This document shows, piece after piece, positions 1 to 5,908 of a DNA stretch of 10,347 bases; the stretch's first letter is position 1; the number at the start of each line of letters is the position of its first letter. The position numbers were made by a program, and so were the translations under genes. The DNA lies in the NCBI GenBank assembly GCA_049976445.1, contig JBMFIF010000058.1, positions 1 to 10,347 on the forward strand. Direction: 5' to 3'. Under the pieces are notes generated by a model that saw only the letters and a list, made by a program, of their open reading frames with translations, was not told the origin of the DNA and ran no database searches. The stretch comes from JAVZOV01 sp049976445 (GTDB lineage Archaea; Thermoproteota; Thermoprotei; Gearchaeales; WAQG01).

Positions 1-190
1 TTATTAGAGAAGTGCCACTATGAAGTCGATGAGCAGTCGCGAGGTGGAGGAAGGCACCCAATGAAACTCCCCATGTCGTGGCCGGGAGTCCATACTCCCT
101 AACCTAGGCACGGGGAGGGAAGAGGAGTGATGAGGCCGAGTGATTAATAGTCATTAAAAGTGACTATTAGTCACGATGAAGGCCGAACTC
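1..190 (+). ncRNA. structured RNA element, copy 1 (omegaRNA-like, 5' limit unknown)
   Basis: This is the first of two copies of a structured element; the other is at 8121-8307. Positions 1-77 differ from copy 2 at four bases, and 124-191 differ at one. Visible folding: GTGCC 12-16 with GGCAC 53-57; a long stem 67-77 with 107-117 (one A-C mismatch) enclosing hairpin GGGAG 84-88/CTCCC 95-99; and a 3' module. In that module GAGT 125-128 pairs with ACTC 187-190, GGCC 134-137 with GGCC 181-184, and a 14-bp stem joins 140-153 to 161-174. GATGA 129-133 opposite GA 185-186 matches a kink-turn (three-base bulge plus tandem G-A pairs). Unrelated sequence begins at about 192. A scaffold followed by a variable 3' segment suggests a TnpB-type omegaRNA; no tnpB is seen, and the element may extend left of the window. 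It could instead be another L7Ae-binding RNA. Confidence 0.6.
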
Positions 191-503
191 TATCACGACC
201 ACTCTCCTTATGAAATACTGGAACATTAACCTCGTTTTTCAGAAAATATACCCCCTTCCTATTGTTAAAATAAACGATATTACAATCCTTAGTGGGACAG
301 AACCAGAAATTCTCATCCAATAACCCCCAATACTTATAATCAACATGATTACCAACATTAGACTTTAACACTCTTAAACCCCTGTTTCCACACGATGGGC
401 ATATTCTAATAATACTTTCGGGCTCTTTTTCAACAGCTTCCAGATAGTTGATATTAGGCTGGAATTCAACACCACTAACAGACCTAAAGACGCTATCACG
501 CAC
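171..503 (-). pseudogene. CopZ-like zinc-binding domain protein, 3'-truncated
   Basis: The 110-residue frame carries the Cys pattern of the CopZ N-terminal zinc domain: C35-P-S-C38 and C69 to C74, then NIVYF and a VPVFHKE segment. CopZ proteins are cytoplasmic copper chaperones in which this zinc region is followed by a [2Fe-2S] segment with further cysteines and sometimes a heavy-metal domain; none of that is present. The last five residues (VRPSS) are encoded by the antisense of the structured RNA element, so the gene appears cut by that element near residue 105. The start is GTG at 503, with GAGGTG (plus positions 512-517) eight bases upstream and a TATA-like box at 541-548. The promoter and RBS look intact, so a short zinc protein may still be made. 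Family call is from motif recognition; loss of the 3' half is inferred from family architecture. Confidence 0.7.
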
Positions 504-540
504 TATTTTTGCACCTCACATATCAAAATCTAATATATCA

Positions 541-548
541 TATTTAAA
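541..548 (-). promoter_or_regulatory. TATA-like box for the CopZ-like gene
   Basis: TATTTAAA on the plus strand reads TTTAAATA on the minus strand. Its centre lies about 25 nt upstream of the GAGGTG ribosome-binding site, giving a predicted start of transcription near 519 and a short leader before GTG 503. Confidence 0.45.
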
Positions 549-638
549 TCTATCTTCTTATTCATAAAAATTATGATGCTAGAAATGACAATCTTATCTA
601 AATTTAGTTTTTAAGATGAAGTTATATAGAGTTCAAAC

Positions 639-646
639 ATATATAG
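639..646 (+). promoter_or_regulatory. TATA-like box for the S9 peptidase
   Basis: The sequence CATATATA lies about 33 nt before ATG 676. Initiation about 26 nt downstream would leave a leader of only some seven bases. A second TATA-like stretch at 621-629 (GTTATATAG) is an alternative. No convincing Shine-Dalgarno sequence precedes the ATG. Confidence 0.4.
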
Positions 647-675
647 TTTGTTAAAGCTAACTATTTTGAATAACA

Positions 676-2463
676 ATGGATTGGAAGAATAAAGTTGAAG
701 AACTTTTTAAAATCCCAGACATCTATCTTGCAGGTTTAGCAAATAAAGACAATCATCTCGTTTACCTTTCAAATGAGACTGGATCATACCAATTATGGAG
801 CTTAAACCTTTCAACCATGGAAAAGAAGCAGATCTCCTATGGTGAAGATAGGGTTACCAGTACTGATGTCCATGAAGATAACGAGTTAATAATCTTTGCA
901 AGGGACAAAGGTGGAAATGAAAAACATCAAATATTCATGACAGACGCAATAAAAGGTTCTGAAAAGAAAATAAGCAACTTACCACCAACAAGAATCCTAA
1001 CACTCAAAATCTCTCCAGATACAAACATAATAGCATTCACTGGTGCGGACCAGGAATCTAATAAACTCTTTTTAATGAAACCTGATGGAAGCTACGAAGT
1101 GATATACGAAAGAAATGCAGGCATGTTCATAACAGATTGGAACAAAAACCTAATAACAGGGTTCAGCTGGTCAATCGATGAACCAAAAGTCTCATACCTA
1201 ATTCTATATAATACAACTAAAGATAGAATACTACTCTATACACCAAAAGATGGTTCAGAAAACCTGACACCAATTATTAGCCCAGATGGTCAAAAAATCC
1301 TATTCACAACAAACGCAGAAAACTTAAAAGTATACAACCTAGCAATATATGACATAAAAAATAATGAAATACAATATTTAAAAGCAAAAGAATACGGATT
1401 AGACTTCATAAACTATGAATGGTTCCACAATAAAAACTCAGTATACTACATCGCAAAAAGAAACGGAGAAACAAACATACACATCGAAAACCTTGACAAT
1501 GGAACAGTAACAAAGCTTAGTACACCAAAAGGATTCATAACAAACTCAAAAATAACCAAAGATGACAAATATCTTTACATCACACACTCATCACTCTCAT
1601 TACCAAGAACAATCTACAAAATCACAATAGAAAACGGAAAAATAGAAACAATAATAAAACCAAACGCACCACAAGAATTAATAAACGAACTAAACGAAGC
1701 AACATTCACAAAATATAAATCATACGACAACCTAGAAATACCAGCATACATCATAGAATCAAAAAACACTACAAAACCAGGACCAACAGTAATATGGGTT
1801 CACGGAGGACCATGGTGGGAAGTAGCAAACGAATGGAACCCCTCAATACAAGCCCTAACAATCTCAGGATTACACGTAATAGCACCAAACTTCAGAGGAT
1901 CAACAGGATATGGACCAGAATTCCAGTACCTAGATATAGGAGACCCAGGCGGAGGAGACCTACAAGACATAATACACGCAAGAAAACACGCAATAGACAT
2001 AGGATTAGCAGACCCAAACAAAATTGCTATCATAGGAGCCAGTTATGGAGGATTCATGACATACATAGCAACAGTAAAAGCACCAGAACTATGGAAAGCA
2101 GCCGCAGCAGTCGTAGGAATAGTAGATTGGCTAGAAATGTACGAACTCTCAGATTCCGTATTCAAAAGCTTCATAGAAAGACTCATGGCAGGAAAACCAG
2201 AACAAAAAACAGAACTCTACAAAGACAGATCAGCAACAAACTTCGCCGAAAACCTAAAAGCACCCCTACTAATATGGCATCGAGCAAACGACTCACGGGT
2301 CCCACCAAAACCAATACTTAAATACGCAATGAAACTATTAGAACTAAACAAAACCTTCGAACTACACATTATACCAGAAGAAGGACACGGACCACAAAAA
2401 GTAGAAAACATACTAAAACAAACAATATACATAATAGAATTCCTCAAAAAACACCTAACCTAA
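676..2463 (+). CDS. S9 family prolyl oligopeptidase-type peptidase
   Basis: A 595-residue serine peptidase of the S9 family (acylaminoacyl-peptidase/dipeptidyl-peptidase type), expected to cleave short or N-blocked peptides in the cytoplasm. Residues about 1-340 contain the repeated segments of a beta-propeller (for example NETGSYQLWSL and SPDGQKILFTT), which in this family gates access of substrates. The C-terminal alpha/beta hydrolase half has HGGP at 376-379 (oxyanion region), the nucleophile Ser456 in GASYGG, Asp539 in HRANDSRVP and His571 in EEGHGP, so the triad is complete and spacing is normal. No signal peptide or membrane segment is apparent. Coding-strand composition changes along the gene: ordinary AT-rich codons at the start, then strongly A/C-ending codons from about codon 200 on. 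It is followed after 33 nt by the Fe-S protein gene, which has its own promoter. Substrate specificity cannot be read from sequence. Confidence 0.93.
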   Translation: MDWKNKVEELFKIPDIYLAGLANKDNHLVYLSNETGSYQLWSLNLSTMEKKQISYGEDRVTSTDVHEDNELIIFARDKGGNEKHQIFMTDAIKGSEKKISNLPPTRILTLKISPDTNIIAFTGADQESNKLFLMKPDGSYEVIYERNAGMFITDWNKNLITGFSWSIDEPKVSYLILYNTTKDRILLYTPKDGSENLTPIISPDGQKILFTTNAENLKVYNLAIYDIKNNEIQYLKAKEYGLDFINYEWFHNKNSVYYIAKRNGETNIHIENLDNGTVTKLSTPKGFITNSKITKDDKYLYITHSSLSLPRTIYKITIENGKIETIIKPNAPQELINELNEATFTKYKSYDNLEIPAYIIESKNTTKPGPTVIWVHGGPWWEVANEWNPSIQALTISGLHVIAPNFRGSTGYGPEFQYLDIGDPGGGDLQDIIHARKHAIDIGLADPNKIAIIGASYGGFMTYIATVKAPELWKAAAAVVGIVDWLEMYELSDSVFKSFIERLMAGKPEQKTELYKDRSATNFAENLKAPLLIWHRANDSRVPPKPILKYAMKLLELNKTFELHIIPEEGHGPQKVENILKQTIYIIEFLKKHLT

Positions 2464-2466
2464 ACA

Positions 2467-2474
2467 CTTAAATA
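2467..2474 (+). promoter_or_regulatory. TATA box of the Fe-S protein gene, leaderless
   Basis: CTTAAATA sits directly behind the stop codon of the peptidase gene. Its centre is about 26 nt before ATG 2497, so transcription should begin at or next to the start codon. No ribosome-binding site is seen, in agreement with a leaderless mRNA. Confidence 0.55.
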
Positions 2475-2496
2475 CCCAAAAACAATACAAACACCA

Positions 2497-3432
2497 ATGA
2501 TCAGAATAGTATGGAAACAAATAGAAGAACTAGCAGAAACACTCAAACAAATAAAAATACAAACAGACCCATTCACAGACCCCGAACTATACCCACCAAC
2601 CAACGACAACACAGAAGACATACTAAGATACTTCCTAACAATGGTAGCAATAGACCATAGAACACAAATACCAGGACAAACAACATTCACATCAAAAATA
2701 GGAAACAAAGAATACTCAGGCGCAACCCTACTATACAAACTCGGAAAAACAATGTACGACAAAAACAAAAACTTCTTCACACCAGAAAACCTAACAAACA
2801 TAACAAAAACAGACATAGAAAAATGGCTAACATCAGATACAGGAACAATCAGAGACCCAGAAACAAGAGCACAACTACTAAGAGACCTAGGATGGAAACT
2901 AATAAAAATCTACGACAGAAAAACAGAAAACCTAATACAGCAATCAAACCAAAAACTCAAAAACGAAGAAGGACTAATAGAAAAACTAAAAATATTCAAA
3001 GCATACCAAGACCCAGTAGAAAAGAAATCATACCTACTAGCAAAATTCCTCATAAGAAGAAACCTCTTCAAACCAACAGACCCACAAAATCTACAACTAC
3101 CAATAGATAGCCACCTAACAAGAATAGCAATAAGAACAGGAATAATAGAAACAGACGACCCAACAATCTTCACAAACCAAAGAGAAACAACATACGAAGA
3201 AGACATCATAATAAGACTACAAACAAGAAGAGCATACAAAACACTCTCACAACTCTCAAACCAACCACCAGACAAACTAGACGACTACCTCTGGACACAC
3301 GGAAAAAACATATGCACATATCAAAATCCAAAATGCAACACATGCCAATTACAAAACACATGTCAAGCATACAAAAACCCAGAAAAACAAAAACTACAAG
3401 AACACAAATATATAAACACTTGGTACTACTAA
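2497..3432 (+). CDS. endonuclease III-like (HhH-GPD superfamily) [4Fe-4S] protein
   Basis: A 311-residue protein with two hallmarks of the endonuclease III/MutY fold. PIDSHLTRIAIRTGI (202-216) matches the segment that carries the catalytic aspartate in DNA glycosylases (VDTHV-R---R-G), giving Asp204. Near the C-terminus C273-X6-C280-X2-C283-X5-C289 is the spacing of the endonuclease III [4Fe-4S] loop. The glycine-rich helix-hairpin-helix motif (LPGVGRKTA in known enzymes) is not recognisable; DPVEKKSYLLAKFL (172-185) occupies that place, and the lysine nucleophile of bifunctional glycosylases cannot be assigned. It may therefore be a divergent base-excision-repair enzyme or a non-catalytic relative using the fold on DNA or another nucleobase substrate. 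The first 110 residues look family-specific. Coding-strand composition is extremely A/C-rich. Fold assignment is fairly strong; function is open. Confidence 0.72.
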   Translation: MIRIVWKQIEELAETLKQIKIQTDPFTDPELYPPTNDNTEDILRYFLTMVAIDHRTQIPGQTTFTSKIGNKEYSGATLLYKLGKTMYDKNKNFFTPENLTNITKTDIEKWLTSDTGTIRDPETRAQLLRDLGWKLIKIYDRKTENLIQQSNQKLKNEEGLIEKLKIFKAYQDPVEKKSYLLAKFLIRRNLFKPTDPQNLQLPIDSHLTRIAIRTGIIETDDPTIFTNQRETTYEEDIIIRLQTRRAYKTLSQLSNQPPDKLDDYLWTHGKNICTYQNPKCNTCQLQNTCQAYKNPEKQKLQEHKYINTWYY

Positions 3433-3531
3433 ACAACATCAAACAAAAACAAAACATTGCAAAAAACACCATCAAAATTTTGAATATTTCCAAACCACCC
3501 CTCATCAACCCACGACACAAAAATGGAAAAA

Positions 3532-3539
3532 TTTAAAAG
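3532..3539 (+). promoter_or_regulatory. TATA-like box for the 42-residue peptide gene
   Basis: The sequence TTTAAAAG is centred about 34 nt before ATG 3570. Predicted initiation near 3560 gives a leader of about ten bases. Confidence 0.4.
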
Positions 3540-3569
3540 CATCTAAAACTAAATACTTAATGATGCAAC

Positions 3570-3698
3570 ATGTTAGACAAAATCAAACTCCTAATAAAAA
3601 CACACAAATATCAACTACTCACAATAACGATAATACTACTAGCAACCACAGTCACACTTTTAGGCGGGATACCAATAGCTGATCCTGATCCATCTTAA
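3570..3698 (+). CDS. small single-pass membrane or secreted peptide, 42 aa
   Basis: An ATG frame of 42 residues ending at TAA 3696-3698. It starts with a Lys-rich stretch (MLDKIKLLIKTHK), continues with one hydrophobic segment of about 18 residues (LLTITIILLATTVTLLGG, 17-34) and ends with a short acidic, proline-rich tail (IPIADPDPS). This is the layout of a signal-anchor peptide or of a short secreted peptide with a signal-peptidase-like site after IPIA. Codons share the A/C bias of the preceding genes, and a TATA-like box lies at a suitable distance, which supports a real gene. A T-rich stretch follows it. No family is recognised. It is too short for homology-based certainty, and a chance frame cannot be excluded. 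Confidence 0.45.
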   Translation: MLDKIKLLIKTHKYQLLTITIILLATTVTLLGGIPIADPDPS

Positions 3699-3708
3699 TG
3701 GTTAAATA

Positions 3709-3740
3709 ATTTTTGTATGTTTATTTTTTTATTATTTTAA
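3709..3740 (+). terminator. T-rich archaeal-type terminator
   Basis: Starting about ten bases after the small peptide gene, the plus strand runs T-rich, including TTTATTTTTTTATTATTTTAA. Archaeal polymerase terminates at such T tracts without a hairpin. It separates the left gene group from the regulator gene. Confidence 0.4.
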
Positions 3741-3780
3741 TTATGAAAATAAGCGAAGTATTAAGTTAAGTTTTTATTTC

Positions 3781-3788
3781 TTTAAATA
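3781..3788 (+). promoter_or_regulatory. TATA box of the Lrp-like regulator, leaderless
   Basis: TTTAAATA is centred about 24-25 nt before ATG 3808. This spacing supports ATG 3808 over the in-frame TTG at 3799, which would lie upstream of the predicted transcription start. Confidence 0.5.
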
Positions 3789-3807
3789 TAATATTGTTTT
3801 GATAATT

Positions 3808-5004
3808 ATGCAAAGTGCATATGAAGTTACAAACATTTATAAAGACTGGATTAATCAATATTACGAGATTGTTGAAAATCTCGATGAGCGAGCAGCGAAG
3901 ATTCTTGAAATAATATCAATTAAAAATACAACAAACTTATCAAAAATAGCAAAAATATTAAATTTGCCAAATTCTACAGTATATAATATAGTAACTAAAT
4001 TACGAGAGAAAAATCTATTGTCTATAAGAGCGATAATTAATACGATGGCACTTGGACTTAAGCCTTATAGTGTTATTCTATATCATACTAGTAATAAAAA
4101 TGCTGAACGAATCTTACAAGCTAATAAAGATTACTGGACTTATGCAGCTAAAGGACGAACTGATAGACCGTGTTTTTATGTCAAATATGTAATACCTGAT
4201 AAACACGAAAAGGATTTTATAGAATTCCTAGAAACAGCATTACAGTTAAATCTAATAAGTGACTATGAAGCCTATCCAATTACAGCAACATACGATCCCC
4301 CACTAAGTTTTAAGAATTTTAATTTTCAAACAAAAATATGGAGCTTTAATTGGTATGAATTCTTAGATAGTATCCGTAATATCACTCTAATCTCAAATGA
4401 ACGATTAATAAGCTCTAATATAAGTAGACAAAAATTAGATAAAATTGACTTAAGAATACTTAAAAACTTAGAAATCAATGCATTTACAGATTTACGTCCT
4501 ATACAAAGATCGTTAAAGAATGTAACTTTCCAAACAGTCTATTATCATTATATAAATCACATAATTAAAAAGGGTCTTATAAATAACTTTAGAATAGTAT
4601 CAATTCCCTATCCGTACTCGATTAATGGAAAAATAGTCGTTGATTCCATGATAATATTTATCACATTTAAGGATCAAGAGTGGTTATTCAAATTTGCAAG
4701 CATGTTAAACGGAATATTCGCAAGAGGAGTTACCAGAATTCCTGGTAAAAACATTTTGGTATTTGATATTAGATTGCCTCACGTTGAAACTCACGAATTC
4801 TTTAATATGCTTGATACTATGATTGAGGAGGGAATCATTACATCATATAGATGCATTTGGCTAGATCTTAGAACAGGAAAAACTGAAACGTTGCCTTATG
4901 AAAAATATGATACTAGAACTGGTACTTGGAGATGGTATCAAGAGGAGTATTTGTTAAATTTGCAAAAGTCTCTAGAGGAAACTAAGTATTCTGTTGTCAC
5001 GTAA
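3808..5004 (+). CDS. tandem Lrp/AsnC-like transcriptional regulator
   Basis: A 398-residue protein built as two similar halves, each with a winged helix-turn-helix followed by an alpha/beta sensor-like region. HTH1 covers about residues 26-72 (LSKIAKILNLPNSTVYNIVTKL is its core); HTH2 covers about 209-258 (KIDLRILKNLEINAFTDLRPI onward). After each HTH comes a matching segment: FYVKYVIPDKHEKDFIEFLE in the first half and LVFDIRLPHVETHEFFNMLD in the second, both followed by LNLISDYEAY or EGIITSYRCI. Typical Lrp/AsnC proteins are about 150 residues with one copy and act as dimers, so this looks like a fused dimer. Lrp-type proteins generally respond to amino acids; the neighbouring racemase and aminotransferase make such a role plausible. 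Base composition is neutral, unlike the biased genes on both sides. ATG 3808 is preferred because the TATA box is 25 nt upstream. Confidence 0.78.
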   Translation: MQSAYEVTNIYKDWINQYYEIVENLDERAAKILEIISIKNTTNLSKIAKILNLPNSTVYNIVTKLREKNLLSIRAIINTMALGLKPYSVILYHTSNKNAERILQANKDYWTYAAKGRTDRPCFYVKYVIPDKHEKDFIEFLETALQLNLISDYEAYPITATYDPPLSFKNFNFQTKIWSFNWYEFLDSIRNITLISNERLISSNISRQKLDKIDLRILKNLEINAFTDLRPIQRSLKNVTFQTVYYHYINHIIKKGLINNFRIVSIPYPYSINGKIVVDSMIIFITFKDQEWLFKFASMLNGIFARGVTRIPGKNILVFDIRLPHVETHEFFNMLDTMIEEGIITSYRCIWLDLRTGKTETLPYEKYDTRTGTWRWYQEEYLLNLQKSLEETKYSVVT

Positions 5005-5026
5005 ATTTTTTATTTTTTTATTTTGT
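5005..5026 (+). terminator. T-tract terminator of the regulator gene
   Basis: Directly after TAA 5002-5004 the plus strand is almost pure T with two single A interruptions, extending into the 3' end of the convergent racemase gene. The two stop codons are only 13 bases apart. Confidence 0.45.
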
Positions 5027-5746
5027 TGGCCATAGTTTTTTGTATGTTTTTTGGTTTAGTGCTTGTGGTCCTTTTGTTTCTATGATGGATTTTTTTGCTA
5101 GGCTTATCATTGGGTCTAGTAGTGGTATTTTTGTGTCTTTGGGTTTTAGTGCTAGTGGTATTTCTGTGCATCCTGCTATTATGGCTTGTGCTCCTTTTTG
5201 TTCTAGTTCTTTTGTTGCTTTTATGAGTGTTTTTCTTGCTCTTTTTGTTTTTCCTGCTTTTATTTGGTAGATTGCTTGCATGATTTGTTCTTGGTTTTGT
5301 GGTAGTATGATTTGTATGTTATGTTGTTGTAGGTATTTTTCGTATAGTTTTGATTGTACTGTTGTTGTGGTTGCTAGTAGTCCGAGTTTTTTGTAGTTAA
5401 GTTGTTTTACGTCTTTTGTGAATTCTTCTATCATGTCTATTATTTTTGTGTTTGTGTTGTTTTTTAGTTCGTTGATCCAGTGGTGTGCGCTGTTGCATGG
5501 TATTGCTATTACGTGTGCTCCGTTTTGTTCTAAGAGTTTTATTGCTTTTATCATTGCTGGGACTGGTGATGGTCCTTTGCCTAGGAAGGCTTTTGTTCTA
5601 TCGGGTATTGTTGGTTCGCTGTATATTATCATGCTTATGTGATCTTGGTCTTTTTTAGCTTTTGTAAGTTTTGTTATGAGTGTGTAGAAGTATGCTGATG
5701 CTTCTGGTCCCATTCCTCCTAATACTCCTAGTATTCTTCTGCTCAT
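5018..5746 (-). CDS. aspartate/glutamate racemase family protein
   Basis: A 242-residue cofactor-independent racemase of the Asp/Glu racemase superfamily. Near the N-terminus GVLGGMGPEA (7-16) is the typical phosphate/substrate loop. The two catalytic cysteines are present: Cys84 in PCNSAH and Cys193 in GCTEIPL, the bases that remove and return the alpha proton from opposite faces. The length fits the family (about 230-250). PCNSAH and GCTEI favour aspartate racemase-type enzymes over MurI, which would also be unexpected in an archaeon without peptidoglycan. A TATA-like box at 5767-5775 lies 25 nt before ATG 5746, so the mRNA should be leaderless. It is divergent from the aminotransferase and convergent with the regulator. 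The coding strand is A/C-rich, which makes the plus strand here strongly T-rich. Substrate (Asp, Glu or a related acid) is not settled by sequence. Confidence 0.88.
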   Translation of the reverse strand: MSRRILGVLGGMGPEASAYFYTLITKLTKAKKDQDHISMIIYSEPTIPDRTKAFLGKGPSPVPAMIKAIKLLEQNGAHVIAIPCNSAHHWINELKNNTNTKIIDMIEEFTKDVKQLNYKKLGLLATTTTVQSKLYEKYLQQHNIQIILPQNQEQIMQAIYQIKAGKTKRARKTLIKATKELEQKGAQAIIAGCTEIPLALKPKDTKIPLLDPMISLAKKSIIETKGPQALNQKTYKKLWPTK

Positions 5747-5766
5747 AGTTTTTCAATATTCTGGCA

Positions 5767-5775
5767 ATATTTATG
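5767..5775 (-). promoter_or_regulatory. TATA box of the racemase gene, leaderless
   Basis: AATATTTAT on the plus strand reads ATAAATATT on the minus strand, centred about 25 nt upstream of ATG 5746. No ribosome-binding site lies between. Confidence 0.5.
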
Positions 5776-5878
5776 ATTATCTCTCTAGGATTGCTTATTT
5801 TTGATGGTGTTAGGAAAAGTTCGATTTTTATGGGTGAGTTTTTGTTGTGTTTTGAGTTTTGGGTGGTGTTTAGGTTAG

Positions 5879-5886
5879 ATATAAAT
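5879..5886 (+). promoter_or_regulatory. TATA box of the aminotransferase gene, leaderless
   Basis: ATATAAAT is centred about 26 nt before ATG 5909. It identifies ATG 5909 as the start rather than the in-frame TTG at 5894. Together with the racemase box it forms a divergent promoter region between 5747 and 5908. Confidence 0.55.
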
Positions 5887-5908
5887 AATTGTTTTGATTT
5901 TCATTTTT

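Noticed and set aside
127..186. Box C/D sRNA (GTGATGA as box C)
   Set aside because: The box D partner would be CCGA instead of CTGA, and the long internal 14-bp stem leaves no guide regions; only the kink-turn resemblance remains.
127..190. Hammerhead-ribozyme-like string: TGATGA, GGCC stem, GGCC-GAA
   Set aside because: The invariant C before TGATGA is a G, the A after GAA that should pair with U is a C, and no third stem with a cleavage site is present. The same bases form a better kink-turn.
1794..2321. Long open frame inside the peptidase gene, and similar frames within the Fe-S protein gene
   Set aside because: They are Arg/Lys/Thr/Ser-rich shadow frames created by A/C-rich codons of the real genes and lack any domain.
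2910..3520. Antisense frames opposite the Fe-S protein gene
   Set aside because: Cys/Val/Phe/Ser-rich shadows of the biased coding strand; the sense frame carries clear catalytic-site and Fe-S motifs.
5040..5642. Plus-strand frames across the racemase gene
   Set aside because: Phe/Ser/Val-rich shadows of the T-rich strand opposite a complete racemase with both catalytic cysteines.
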